Shown in pieces: positions 9,434-18,554 of a DNA stretch of 64,000 nucleotides (position 1 is the first letter of the stretch; each line of letters opens with the position of its first letter). The stretch spans positions 248,001 to 312,000 of the forward strand of contig CANNGH010000002.1 of NCBI GenBank assembly GCA_947504115.1, written 5' to 3'. Position numbers and translations under genes: made by a program. The notes under the pieces were generated by a model, which made no database searches, was not told the DNA's origin, and saw only the letters and a list, made by a program, of their open reading frames with translations. This DNA comes from an uncultured Sedimentitalea sp. (GTDB taxonomy: Bacteria > Pseudomonadota > Alphaproteobacteria > Rhodobacterales > Rhodobacteraceae).

Positions 9434-10438
9434 TCACCCGGTTCTGGCCGGCACCAGCCCCGCCAGCGCCCGCCGGATGATCGCGCGCACCGACGGGCGC
9501 TTTTTCGCGGCAAAGGGCAACGGACGGCAGACCTCGATCGCGGCGACGCCGACGCGGGCGCTGAGCGCGCCGTTGACCAGCCCTTCGCCGAAACGGCGCG
9601 ACAGCTTGCTCAGCAGCGAGCCGCCAAGGACCGGTTCCAGAAAATCGTCGCCCACGGCAATCGCGCCGGTGGCGACCAGATGCGCGAAGACCGCGCGCGT
9701 CAGCCGCCAGCTGCCGATCAACCCCGAGCGTCCACCATAGATCACCGCCACCCGGCGGATCATCCGCAGGTTCGCCAGCAGCGCCACCGCCACGTCGGCC
9801 AGCGCCAGCGGCACGAAGGCCGTGACCGTGGCGACCTGACGCGCGGCGGCCTCGACCTCGCGGCTGGCAGCGGCGTCGAGCGGCGCCAGCAACTCGGCCT
9901 CGACCAGCGCCAGCAGGGCGGCGGCGTCGAACTGTTCGTCCGCCCGCTCGGCCAGACGGTCGCGGCCCCAGCGCGTGTCCTCGCGCCCGCCATAGAATGT
10001 CACCAGACGGTCGGTCAGCGCGCGCGCGCCGGCCAGATCGTTTTCCGCAAGCGCGGCATCGGCGGCGCGGTGCAGATCATCCAGCCGCGTCAACCGCCCG
10101 ATGGCGGCGATTTCGCGCAGCGCGATCAGCGCCGCCACCAGCAGCAATGCGCCCAGGGCCGCCGTCACCGCCCAGCCCAGCAGCGGCACCCGGTCAAGCA
10201 GCGAGGTCGCGAAATCCCACGCCGCGACCGAGACCGCGGTGGCGATCAACGCCGCGACCAGCCCCCAGAACCAGCGCGCCAGCCGCGACGGGCGACGCGC
10301 AGCCAACCGGGCCGCGATCTGCATGGCCTGACCGCTGGCGGCCGGTTCCGCCAGATCGGGCACCGGGCGGGCGGCGGCGACATCGGCCTGCGGCTCGTCA
10401 CTGTCGCCGAGATCGATCAGGATCGGCCCCTTGGTCAT
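9434..10438 (-). CDS. YcjF-like TIGR01620 family inner-membrane protein (DUF697)
   Basis: A 334-aa protein with an N-terminal soluble tail, two adjacent membrane helices (residues about 65-125, starting WFWGLVAALIATAVSVAAW) and a C-terminal DUF697-type domain ending with conserved basic residues. This matches YcjF/TIGR01620. In Escherichia coli ycjX and ycjF lie together near the phage-shock genes. Here it overlaps the GNAT gene by 4 bp (ATGA) and is the last gene of the ycjX-GNAT-ycjF operon. The molecular function is not established. Confidence 0.82.
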   Translation of the reverse strand: MTKGPILIDLGDSDEPQADVAAARPVPDLAEPAASGQAMQIAARLAARRPSRLARWFWGLVAALIATAVSVAAWDFATSLLDRVPLLGWAVTAALGALLLVAALIALREIAAIGRLTRLDDLHRAADAALAENDLAGARALTDRLVTFYGGREDTRWGRDRLAERADEQFDAAALLALVEAELLAPLDAAASREVEAAARQVATVTAFVPLALADVAVALLANLRMIRRVAVIYGGRSGLIGSWRLTRAVFAHLVATGAIAVGDDFLEPVLGGSLLSKLSRRFGEGLVNGALSARVGVAAIEVCRPLPFAAKKRPSVRAIIRRALAGLVPARTG

Positions 10439-10896
10439 GCGTTCGCCTCCGCGCGCCAGACGAAATGGACGTCCGGCAGGTTCTCGTCATTCTCCGATCC
10501 GTCGCCGCGGGCCGTCTCGTCAAATCCGGCACGACGATAGAAGCGTTTCGCCATCGCGTTGCATTGCGCGACCCGCAAGGCCAGCCGGTCGCGCCGTGCC
10601 TTGGCGTGATCCATCAGCAGCCGTCCCACCCCCTGCCCGCGCGCGCCGGGATCAATGTAAAGCCCGTGGATATAGCCGCCCTCCTGCGCCAGAAAGCCGA
10701 CCGGCCGACCGTTCCGGATCGCGACCGTGACCCAGCCCCGGTCGATCATCGCGCCGCAGAACGCGATGGTCTGGGCGCCGGAATAAGTGTCGGGCATCCA
10801 GTCGGTCGCATCCTGAAACGCCCAGAGGATCGCCCCGAGCGGTCCCGCATCCATAGGCCGCGCCGGACGCAACGAGATATCGGCAAGCGCGCTCAC
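10435..10896 (-). CDS. GNAT-family N-acetyltransferase
   Basis: A 153-aa GNAT acetyltransferase with the acetyl-CoA pyrophosphate-binding motif RGQGVGRLL (motif A, Q/R-x2-G-x-G/A) near residue 86 after the beta-4 strand GYIHGLYIDP, and the motif-B region AKRFYRRAGFDET. The substrate is unknown. It is translationally coupled on both sides by ATGA overlaps to ycjX and ycjF, so it probably acts in the same process or is simply co-expressed. Confidence 0.85.
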   Translation of the reverse strand: MSALADISLRPARPMDAGPLGAILWAFQDATDWMPDTYSGAQTIAFCGAMIDRGWVTVAIRNGRPVGFLAQEGGYIHGLYIDPGARGQGVGRLLMDHAKARRDRLALRVAQCNAMAKRFYRRAGFDETARGDGSENDENLPDVHFVWRAEANA

Positions 10897-12308
10897 AACC
10901 GGTCTCCGATCAGGAATTGCGCGGCGCGGTCAAGGCGGATATGCGGCGGCCCCTCGCCCGGTTTCAGGGTCAGCGGCGCGGGCGCGAAATTCATCACCTG
11001 ATAATCGGCATCCAGCCAGCTTTGTGCACCAGCCCGTGCCGCGCCCAGCAACTGCCCCGGATCCTCGGGCAGGATGCCCGGATGGAACGCCGCCTGCCGA
11101 CCGCTTTCCAGCAGGGTGCCCCGCACGCAGTTCAGCGCCTGCCCGTCATGGTTGCGCACCTCCTCGGTCGTGGCGCGCAGGGCGGCGATGGCCAATGCCT
11201 CGGTCGTCGCCCCGGCAAAGCGCGCGCGTTCGCGCGCCTGCTGGGTCAACGCCCCGATGATGGCGGTCAGGCGGGGGTGCTGGGTATGATGCAGATGATC
11301 GGCCTTGGTCGCGGCGAACAGGATCTTCTCGACCCGCTGGCCGCGCAGAAGGCGGGTCAGCAGCGCGTTGCGCCCCGGACGGAACGCGCCGAGGATATCG
11401 GCCATCGCACCGCGCATGTCCTCGACCGCACGCGGCCCCTTGTGGATCGCGCCCAGCACATCGACCAGCACCACCTGCCGGTCGATCCGGGCGAAATGAT
11501 CGCGAAAGAACGGCTTGACCACCTGGGCCTTATAGGCATCGAACCGCCGCTCCATCTCGCGCCAGAGCGAGCGGCGCGGGATCCGGTCCGGTTCCGGCAG
11601 CGGGGCGAAGGTCAGCACCGGCGACCCGGCCAGATCCCCCGGCAACAGGAACCGCCCCGGCGTGACGTCATAAAATCCCGCGTCGCGCGCTTTTTCCAGA
11701 TAGAGGGTAAAGGCGCGCGTCAGCGCCTGCGCCCGCGCCTCTTCCAACCGGGCGGTGCCATCCTCGCCCTGCGCCAGCGCGACGTATTCCGCCGCCTCGT
11801 CGCGCGACGCAAGGCGCGCCAGCGTCTCGGCGGACCATTCGGCATAGCTCTTGTCCAGCAAGGCCAGATCCAGAAGCCATTCGCCGGGATAATCCACGAT
11901 ATCCAGATGCACCACGCGCGGCCCCTGCAGCCCCGACAGCAATCCCGAGGGGCGCACCCGCAGCGACAGGCGCAGTTCGCTGATCGCGCGCGTGCTCTCG
12001 GGCCAATGCGGCGGATGCGCCTTGAGCGCGCCGAGATGGGTCTCATAGTCGAACCGGGGCACCGTGTCGTCGGGCTGGGGCTGCAGGAACGCCGCCTCGA
12101 TCCGCCCTTCCTGGGCCGCGACCAGCCCCGGCATGCGGCCGCGGTCGATCAGGTTGGCCACCAACGACGTGATGAACACCGTCTTGCCCGACCGCGCCAG
12201 CCCGGTCACGCCCAGCCGGATCACCGGCTCGAACAGGGTTTCCGACACCCTGTCGCCCACCGTTTCGAAACCGCGCACGACCGTGTCGGCAAATCTTGAA
12301 ATGACCAC
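10893..12308 (-). CDS. YcjX-like P-loop protein (DUF463)
   Basis: The protein of about 471 aa carries a Walker A motif at its N-terminus ([18 protein letters not shown]) and a Walker-B-like [12 protein letters not shown], as in YcjX/DUF463 nucleotide-binding proteins. A switch-like segment [13 protein letters not shown] follows further on. The GTG at 12308 was chosen because the 22 residues added by the upstream ATG at 12374 are not conserved-looking, and GGCGGCGGA precedes GTG. It is the first gene of the operon and divergent from truA (108 bp between starts). The role is probably membrane stress or cell-division related as for E. coli ycjX, but this is inference. Confidence 0.83.
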   Translation of the reverse strand: MVISRFADTVVRGFETVGDRVSETLFEPVIRLGVTGLARSGKTVFITSLVANLIDRGRMPGLVAAQEGRIEAAFLQPQPDDTVPRFDYETHLGALKAHPPHWPESTRAISELRLSLRVRPSGLLSGLQGPRVVHLDIVDYPGEWLLDLALLDKSYAEWSAETLARLASRDEAAEYVALAQGEDGTARLEEARAQALTRAFTLYLEKARDAGFYDVTPGRFLLPGDLAGSPVLTFAPLPEPDRIPRRSLWREMERRFDAYKAQVVKPFFRDHFARIDRQVVLVDVLGAIHKGPRAVEDMRGAMADILGAFRPGRNALLTRLLRGQRVEKILFAATKADHLHHTQHPRLTAIIGALTQQARERARFAGATTEALAIAALRATTEEVRNHDGQALNCVRGTLLESGRQAAFHPGILPEDPGQLLGAARAGAQSWLDADYQVMNFAPAPLTLKPGEGPPHIRLDRAAQFLIGDRL

Positions 12309-12415
12309 TCCGCCGCCCCTTCGCGTGCCTTTTGCGTCAAGATAGGGGCCAAGGCGGCGGGATGCCAGCGCCAAGGCGCTTGCCCCGCTGCGCGCCGCGC
12401 GCTACCAGCGCGGCC

Positions 12416-13183
12416 ATGCCCCGCTATGCCCTGAAGATCGAATATCACGGCGCGCCGTTCTCGGGCTGGCAACGCCAGAAGGATCACCCGTCCGTGCAGG
12501 GCGCCATCGAATCCGCGCTGGCGCGGCTGGAGCCGGGGCCGCACACCATCGCCGCCGCCGGGCGCACCGATGCGGGTGTGCACGCGCTGGGCCAGGTCGC
12601 GCATTGCGATCTCGTGCGCGACTGGGACCCGTTCCGCCTGTCCGAGGCGCTGAATTATCACCTGAAGCCCGCGCCCGTTGCCATTCTCGACTGCGCGCGC
12701 GTCGATGCGGACTGGCACGCAAGGTTTTCGGCTGTTGAACGACGCTACCTGTTCCGCATCCTGCTGCGCCGCGCCCCGGCCACGCATGATCGCGGACTTG
12801 TCTGGCAGGTGCAGCACGATCTGGACGTGACACGGATGCAGGAGGGCGCGACCTTCCTGCTCGGACACCACGACTTCACCACCTTCCGTGCCTCGATCTG
12901 TCAGGCCGCCAGCCCGGTCAAGACGTTGGACGAATTGCGCGTCGAGCGAACCGATGGCCTCTCGGGTCCCGAAATCCATTTTCACCTGCGCGCGCGGTCC
13001 TTCCTGCACAACCAGGTGCGCAGCTTCGTCGGCACGCTGGAACGGGTCGGCGCAGGAGCCTGGACACCGCAGGACGTGCAGACCGCGCTGGCGGCACGCG
13101 ACCGCGCGGCCTGCGGCCCGGTCTGCCCGCCCCATGGCCTCTATCTGGCCGCCGCAGGCTATGGCGACGATCCTTTCGTATAA
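12416..13183 (+). CDS. truA: tRNA pseudouridine(38-40) synthase
   Basis: TruA makes pseudouridine at positions 38-40 of the anticodon arm. The 255-aa protein has the N-terminus [19 protein letters not shown] and the catalytic motif [15 protein letters not shown] with the essential Asp, near residue 55, and the C-terminal [15 protein letters not shown]. Length is normal. The start at 12416 fits the family N-terminus; the track start 12332 adds a non-homologous extension that would overlap the divergent ycjX promoter. Confidence 0.95.
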   Translation: MPRYALKIEYHGAPFSGWQRQKDHPSVQGAIESALARLEPGPHTIAAAGRTDAGVHALGQVAHCDLVRDWDPFRLSEALNYHLKPAPVAILDCARVDADWHARFSAVERRYLFRILLRRAPATHDRGLVWQVQHDLDVTRMQEGATFLLGHHDFTTFRASICQAASPVKTLDELRVERTDGLSGPEIHFHLRARSFLHNQVRSFVGTLERVGAGAWTPQDVQTALAARDRAACGPVCPPHGLYLAAAGYGDDPFV

Positions 13184-13255
13184 GATACGCCCGTGTCGTG
13201 TCCCCGGCACGTCCGCTTGCTGCGCGCCCTGCCCGCCCCAGGGACCATCGACGGC

Positions 13256-13272
13256 GACCGGCAGAGCCGGTC
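13256..13272. terminator. Hairpin between convergent truA and fabI
   Basis: GACCGGC-AGA-GCCGGTC is a perfect 7-bp stem with a 3-base loop, placed in the 113-bp gap between the convergent ends of truA and the fabI-type gene. There is no T-tract, so termination is inferred from position and stem stability. Confidence 0.38.
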
Positions 13273-13296
13273 ACATCATCATTCCGCTCTGCGCAG

Positions 13297-14070
13297 TCAG
13301 GCTGTCGTATGGAACCCGTTATCGGCATAAACGACCGAGCCGCTCATCGGGGCCGCGGCGTCGCTCGCAAGAAAGGCGGCGAGTTTGCCGATCTCCTCGA
13401 TGCTGACCAGCTTGCCCGAGGGGGTGCGGGCGCGCACCTCGTCCAGCAACTCGTCAAAGCGCTCGATACCCGACGCCGCGCGGGTCATCACCGGACCGGC
13501 CGAAAGCGAGAAGGCGCGGATGCCCTCATCCGCCAGATCCGCCGCCACATAGCGCACCGAGGATTCGAGGGCTGCCTTGACCGGGCCCATCAGGTTGTAA
13601 TTTTCGACCACCCGGTCGGAACCATAGAAGCTGACCGTGATCAGCGCGCCGCCGTCGGTCATCAACGGACGGGCGAGCCGCGCCATGCGCAGGAAGGAGT
13701 GGCAGGACACGTCCATCGCCATGCTGAACCCCTCGGCCGAGGCGTTCACGACGCTGGTATGCAGATCCTCGCGCGGGGCGAAGGCGACGGAATGCAAAAG
13801 AAAGTCGAGCTTTCCCCATTCGGATTCGATCCGCTCGAACACGGCCTCAAGCTGGCCCGGCTCGCGCACGTCACAGGGGAGAAACACGGTCGAATCCACG
13901 GCCTTCGCGACCGGCTCGACCCAAGGGTGCGCCTTGTCGTTGAGATAGGTCAGGGCAAGCTCGGCACCTGCGGCGCGGAAGGCACGGGCGCAACCGGCGG
14001 CGATGCTTGCGTCATTGGCAACGCCAACCACAAGGCCGCGTTTGCCATTCAGATCAATCAATGTCGTCAT
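13297..14070 (-). CDS. fabI: Enoyl-ACP reductase (FabI-type SDR)
   Basis: FabI reduces enoyl-ACP in fatty-acid elongation using NAD(P)H. The 257-aa protein has the FabI-type N-terminus GKRGLVVGVANDASIAAG rather than the classical TGxxxGxG, and LLHSVAFAP, the usual FabI equivalent of NNAG. The active-site pair is read as Y...(x6)...K in SFYGSDRVVENYNLMGPVKAAL. C-terminal SGSVVYADNGFHTTA is family-like. It overlaps ackA by 4 bp and ends the phaC operon. It may be a second FabI, or act on short CoA/ACP substrates linked to its neighbours. Confidence 0.88.
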   Translation of the reverse strand: MTTLIDLNGKRGLVVGVANDASIAAGCARAFRAAGAELALTYLNDKAHPWVEPVAKAVDSTVFLPCDVREPGQLEAVFERIESEWGKLDFLLHSVAFAPREDLHTSVVNASAEGFSMAMDVSCHSFLRMARLARPLMTDGGALITVSFYGSDRVVENYNLMGPVKAALESSVRYVAADLADEGIRAFSLSAGPVMTRAASGIERFDELLDEVRARTPSGKLVSIEEIGKLAAFLASDAAAPMSGSVVYADNGFHTTA

Positions 14071-15239
14071 TTGGTTTCCTTCAAACTGAACGCCTGTTCG
14101 GCGATGATGGATTCCTCATCCGTCGGGATGACGAGTGCGGTGATACGGCTTTGCGGCGTGCTGATCAGCCGTGCGTTCGCGGCGTTCGCGCCCGCGTCCA
14201 GGTCCAGCCCCAGCCAGCCCAGTTGCCTGGCCACCTTGGCGCGGATCTCGGGCTGGTTCTCGCCAATGCCGGCGGTGAAGACGAGCGCATCGAGCCCCTG
14301 CAGGGTGGTGGCAAGCCGCGCGACCTCGCCGGCGATGCGGTGACAGAAGAGGGCGATGGCCTCCGCGGCCTCGGGGCGGTCGCTTGCGATCAGTTCGCGG
14401 CTGTCCGCCGCAAAGCCCGACACCCCCAGCAGGCCGCTTTCGCGGTAGAGCATGGTTTCGACCTGTTCCAGGGTCATGCCCAATGGCCCCATCAGGTGCA
14501 GGATGACGCCCGGATCCAGCGCGCCCGTGCGCGTGGCCATCGGGATCCCGTCGAGCGTGGAAAACCCCATCGAGCTGTCACGGCTTATCCCGCCCTCCAT
14601 CGCGCAAAGGCTGGCACCGCTGCCCAGATGGGCCGCGACCACCTTGGCCCCTTGCGGCAGATCCGCCAGTTGCCCGGCGATGTAGCGGTAGGACAGGCCG
14701 TGGAAGCCGTAGCGCTTGATCCCCTGATCATGCAGCGCGCGCGGAATGGCGAAGCGGCGCACAAGCGCATCGTTCGTCGTATGAAACGCGGTGTCGAACG
14801 ACGCGGTCTGCGTCACGCCCGGTTGGAATGCACGCATCGCACGGATCAGGCGCAGGCTTTGCGGCTGGTGAAGCGGTGCAAGCTCGGCCAGTGCCTCGAT
14901 CTGTTCCAGCACCTCATCGGTGATCACGGCAGGACCGGTGAAGATGTCGCCGCCATGCACGACCCGGTGCCCGATCGTGCTCAGGCGCGAGAGGTCAAAT
15001 CGCTGCGCCAGCCAGTCAAATGATTCCTGAAGCAAGGCGTTCGGGTCGTCGAGCGTGGCCGTCAGCGGTTTCGACAGGCTTTGACCATCGTGTTTCAGGC
15101 GGATTTCAAAGGGTGCATCCCGAAAATCGATGACGCCCGAGGCAAGCGCGCTGATCTCGGTGCGCACCACCTCGTAGATGCCCAGCTTGACGGTCGAGGA
15201 CCCGGCATTGAGGGTCAGGATCAGATCGTTTGCCATCAT
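14067..15239 (-). CDS. ackA: Acetate/propionate (acyl) kinase
   Basis: The 390-aa protein shows acetate-kinase signatures: N-terminal LILTLNAGSSTVKLGIYE (phosphate motif), GHRVVHGGDIFTGP, and FHGLSYRYIAGQL, with TAGIGENQPEIRAKV near the C-terminus. It interconverts acyl-phosphate plus ADP with the acid plus ATP. The upstream gene makes acyl-phosphate from acyl-CoA, so the two form a PTA-ACK pathway. The ATG overlaps the upstream stop (ATGA); a second ATG directly after is an equally possible start. Acyl-chain preference (acetate, propionate or butyrate) is not readable. Confidence 0.9.
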   Translation of the reverse strand: MMANDLILTLNAGSSTVKLGIYEVVRTEISALASGVIDFRDAPFEIRLKHDGQSLSKPLTATLDDPNALLQESFDWLAQRFDLSRLSTIGHRVVHGGDIFTGPAVITDEVLEQIEALAELAPLHQPQSLRLIRAMRAFQPGVTQTASFDTAFHTTNDALVRRFAIPRALHDQGIKRYGFHGLSYRYIAGQLADLPQGAKVVAAHLGSGASLCAMEGGISRDSSMGFSTLDGIPMATRTGALDPGVILHLMGPLGMTLEQVETMLYRESGLLGVSGFAADSRELIASDRPEAAEAIALFCHRIAGEVARLATTLQGLDALVFTAGIGENQPEIRAKVARQLGWLGLDLDAGANAANARLISTPQSRITALVIPTDEESIIAEQAFSLKETK

Positions 15240-16630
15240 GCCACTCCTTCTGCCTTGCGGATAACCGCAAGCTTGGCCAGCGCCGCCGACGCGATCCGCG
15301 CCGAAAGCGGATCGGCGCGGCTGGTCAGCACGATGGGCACGCGCGCGCCCAGCACCAGCCCGGCCGCCGTGGCGCCTGCGAAATAGATCAGCTGCTTGGC
15401 CAGCATGTTGCCGGATTCCAGATCGGGCACCAGCAGGATATCGGCCTGCCCGGCCACCGGCGAGGTGATGCCCTTGGTCGCGACGGATTCCGGGCTGATC
15501 GCGTTGTCGAAGGCCAGCGGCCCGTCGACCAGCGCGCCGGTGATCTGCCCGCGCGCGGCCATCACCGTCAGCGCGGCGGCGTCCAGCGTGGAGGGCATGT
15601 TCGCGTGCACCATCTCCACCGCCGCCAGCACCGCGACCTTCGGCTGCTCGGCCCCCAGAAGCCGCATCAGATCCACCGCGTTCTGGCAGATGTCGCGCTT
15701 GTGGTCGAGCGTCGGGCGAATGTTGATCGCGGCATCGGTGATGATCAGCGGCTTGCCATAGGCGGGAATATCCATGCCGTAGATGTGGCTGATGCGCCGT
15801 TCGGTCCGCAGCCCGCCGGTTTTCGACACGACCGCGCCCAGCAATTCATCCGTATGCAGGCTGCCCTTGATCAGGACCGAGAGTTGCCCGCGCGCCGCCA
15901 TCTCGACCGCGCGGGCGGCGGCGGCGTGGCTGTGTTCGGTATTCTCGATCACCATGCCGTCAAGCGAAACGCCCGCCTCCTCGGCAGCGGCGCGGATCTT
16001 GGCCTCGGGGCCGATCAGCAGCGGCTCCATCAGGCCCTCGTCGCGGATCTCGATCGCGCCGAGGATCGCGGCCTTGGAGCAGGGATGCACGATGCCCGCC
16101 GTAACGGGTGGCAATGCCCGCGCCTGTTCGACAAAGCTTTTGTAGCGGCCCTGGTCATGGATGACGGCGTTGGGCAAGGGGCCGGGCTTCCAGGTAACGG
16201 GCGTGGTGGGCGCAAGGACGAGAGCATCGCCCTCCAGCACCGTTTCGCCATGCTGGTTGGTGCAGGTCGCCGCAAGACGAACGTGCCGTTTTTCGGGAAT
16301 CAGTTCGATCACCTCGACCGCGGCGGTGATGGTATCGCCGGGCGCGACGGGCCTGCAAAAGCGGATTTCCTGACCCAGATAGATCGTGCCAGGCCCCGGC
16401 AGGCGCGTCCCGAGCACGGCCGACACCAGCCCGGCGGTCCACATGCCATGCGCAACGACATGGCCGAACGGCCCGTCCGCTGCAAAAGCCGCATCGAGAT
16501 GCGCGGGGTTGTTGTCACCCGAAAGGGCCGCGAACAACTTGATGTCGTCCGGCTGAACGGTGCGCGTCAGATCGGCATGGTCGCCGATCCGAAGCTGATC
16601 GAATACGCGGTTGGTCAATGTGCCAGTCAT
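15236..16630 (-). CDS. Bifunctional MaoC-like enoyl-CoA hydratase / phosphate acyltransferase
   Basis: The 464-aa protein joins two domains. Residues about 10-140 form a MaoC hot-dog (R)-enoyl-CoA hydratase with the hydratase-2 type motif GDNNPAHLDAAFA and HGMWTAGLVSAVLGTRLPGP. Residues about 160-464 form a phosphate acetyl/butyryltransferase (PTA_PTB family; SGNMLAKQLIYFAGATAAGL). This fusion is known in alphaproteobacteria. The hydratase can supply (R)-3-hydroxyacyl-CoA to the adjacent PHA synthase, and the acyltransferase feeds the kinase. Start at 16630 has GAGG at the right distance, just after the phaC stop; the track start 16867 lies deep inside phaC. Confidence 0.88.
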   Translation of the reverse strand: MTGTLTNRVFDQLRIGDHADLTRTVQPDDIKLFAALSGDNNPAHLDAAFAADGPFGHVVAHGMWTAGLVSAVLGTRLPGPGTIYLGQEIRFCRPVAPGDTITAAVEVIELIPEKRHVRLAATCTNQHGETVLEGDALVLAPTTPVTWKPGPLPNAVIHDQGRYKSFVEQARALPPVTAGIVHPCSKAAILGAIEIRDEGLMEPLLIGPEAKIRAAAEEAGVSLDGMVIENTEHSHAAAARAVEMAARGQLSVLIKGSLHTDELLGAVVSKTGGLRTERRISHIYGMDIPAYGKPLIITDAAINIRPTLDHKRDICQNAVDLMRLLGAEQPKVAVLAAVEMVHANMPSTLDAAALTVMAARGQITGALVDGPLAFDNAISPESVATKGITSPVAGQADILLVPDLESGNMLAKQLIYFAGATAAGLVLGARVPIVLTSRADPLSARIASAALAKLAVIRKAEGVA

Positions 16631-16637
16631 TGCGGCC

Positions 16638-18443
16638 TCACTTCTGAAAAACATAAGAGCCGGGGGCGTCGTCCAGCGCCGGTCCGGTCGCGGGCGGCGC
16701 CACGGGCTTCGACGACCGCGCGGCCAGCCACTCCTGCCAGGGCAGCCACCACGACCCAGGCACCGGCTCGTTGGTTTCCATCCAGGTCCGCTCGGACAGA
16801 AGCGGCGCGTCATGCGCCTTTGTTGACAGGCGATAGACGCGGCGGGGATGATCCGGCGGGGTGACAATGCCGGCGTTATGGCCGCCCGAAGTCAGCGCAA
16901 AGGTCACCTCGCAATCGGTGAACTGGTGGATCTTGTAAACCGATTCCCAAGGCGCGACGTGGTCACGCTCGGTCGCGACGGCAAAGATCGGCACGCGGAT
17001 GTTTTGCAGCAGCACCGTCCTGCCATCGACGGTAAAGCGACCCGAGGACAGTTCGTTCTCCAGATAGAGCCTGCGCAGATATTCGCTGTGCATCCGCCAG
17101 GGCATGCGCGTGCTGTCGGCATTCCATGCCATCAGGTCGAACATCGGCGCGCGCTCGCCCATCATGTATTCGCGCACGATCCGCGACCCGATCAGATCGT
17201 TCGAGCGCAGAAGCTGAAACGCCCCCGCCATCTGGTCCGCAGACAGATAGCCGCGGTTCCACATCATGCTGTCCAGAAAATGCAACTGACTGGGATCGAT
17301 GAACAGCGCAAGCTCGCCGGGTTCGGTGAAGTCCACCTGCGCGGCCAACAAGGTCATGCTGGCCAGCCGGTCATCGCCGTCCCCCGCCATCGCCGCCGCC
17401 GCGATCGAAAGCAGCGTGCCCCCGAGGCAATAGCCGACGCCCTGCACCTTTTGATCGGGTTGAATCGCATTGATCGCATCCAGCGCCGCCATGACGCCAA
17501 GCTTGCGATAGTCATCCATCTCCAGATCCCGATCCGACGCATCCGGATTGCGCCACGAGATCGCAAAGACCGTATGACCCTGCCCGACCAGCCATTTGAT
17601 CAGCGAGTTTTCCGGGCTGAGATCCAGAATGTAGTATTTCATGATCCACGCCGGGACGATCAGAACCGGCTCGGGGTGGACCTTGTCCGTGGTGGGCGCA
17701 TACTGGATCAGCTCGATCAGGTGGTTGCGATAGACCACCTTGCCGGGGGTCATGGCCACGGTCTGGCCCGGCACGAAATCCTCGGTCCCGACCGGCGGCC
17801 GGTTCGTGGCGATGCGCGCCTGATCCTCGGCCAGGTTCTTCCAGCCGTTGATGAAATTCATGCCTCCCGTCTCGACCGTGCGGGCCAGCACCTCGGGGTT
17901 GGTGAAGGGATTGTTCGAGGGCGACAGGATGTCCAGCATCTGCTTGGCCACGAACGAGACGACCTTTTCGCTATGTTCGGTCACGCCAGGCACGTCATGG
18001 GTGACGCTATGCAGCCATTGCTGCTGCAGCAGGAAGGCTTGCGCCAATTGGTTGAAGGGCGTCTTTGACCACGACTCATGCGTGAAGCGGCGGTCGCCGG
18101 GCAGCGGCGCGATCACCGGCGGCGTGTTCGGATCCATTGCGGACGAGGACAGCCACGCGGCCAGCCGCTGCCATTTGCGCACGGCCTTGACGCCCAGTTC
18201 CATCTGCTTGCCGGGCGCAGAAGCCAGATGAAAACCCCAGTCGAAATAGGCAGTGGCAAGCGCACCCGGCGAGATCCCGGCGGTGACCTGGCTGAGGTTG
18301 ACAGCCCGCAACCGGTCGAAGGCCTGAAAGGCTTCGAAGCCCAGCGGCTCGCCGTCGGCGGCTGCTATCGGGGTCGCGAGCGGATCGCTCTGCTGCACGG
18401 CGGGCGTTGTCTTCTCTTTTACACGGGCGTTCTGCGCCATCAT
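16638..18443 (-). CDS. phaC: Class I poly(3-hydroxyalkanoate) synthase
   Basis: PhaC polymerises (R)-3-hydroxyacyl-CoA into storage granules. The 601-aa protein has the lipase-like box GYCLGG with the nucleophilic Cys, and the family PhaC N-terminal domain (QQQWLHSVTHDVPGVTEHSEK). The catalytic Asp and His are expected in ATERDHVAPWESVYKIHQF and TSGGHNAGIVTPP. Length fits class I enzymes. The start at 18443 (MMAQNARVK) is preceded by AGGAAAGGACAG, a good ribosome binding site; the seven extra codons in the track have none. It is the first gene of the phaC-PTA-ackA-fabI operon. Confidence 0.95.
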   Translation of the reverse strand: MMAQNARVKEKTTPAVQQSDPLATPIAAADGEPLGFEAFQAFDRLRAVNLSQVTAGISPGALATAYFDWGFHLASAPGKQMELGVKAVRKWQRLAAWLSSSAMDPNTPPVIAPLPGDRRFTHESWSKTPFNQLAQAFLLQQQWLHSVTHDVPGVTEHSEKVVSFVAKQMLDILSPSNNPFTNPEVLARTVETGGMNFINGWKNLAEDQARIATNRPPVGTEDFVPGQTVAMTPGKVVYRNHLIELIQYAPTTDKVHPEPVLIVPAWIMKYYILDLSPENSLIKWLVGQGHTVFAISWRNPDASDRDLEMDDYRKLGVMAALDAINAIQPDQKVQGVGYCLGGTLLSIAAAAMAGDGDDRLASMTLLAAQVDFTEPGELALFIDPSQLHFLDSMMWNRGYLSADQMAGAFQLLRSNDLIGSRIVREYMMGERAPMFDLMAWNADSTRMPWRMHSEYLRRLYLENELSSGRFTVDGRTVLLQNIRVPIFAVATERDHVAPWESVYKIHQFTDCEVTFALTSGGHNAGIVTPPDHPRRVYRLSTKAHDAPLLSERTWMETNEPVPGSWWLPWQEWLAARSSKPVAPPATGPALDDAPGSYVFQK

Positions 18444-18554
18444 CTGTCCTTTCCTAGAAAACACGATTTTTCGGTCAATAACTCCCAGTCAACAGGTGTT
18501 GATAAACACGTAGACATCAATGGCCCGCATTCAAGCGCGCCGGGCTGCGGCCGT

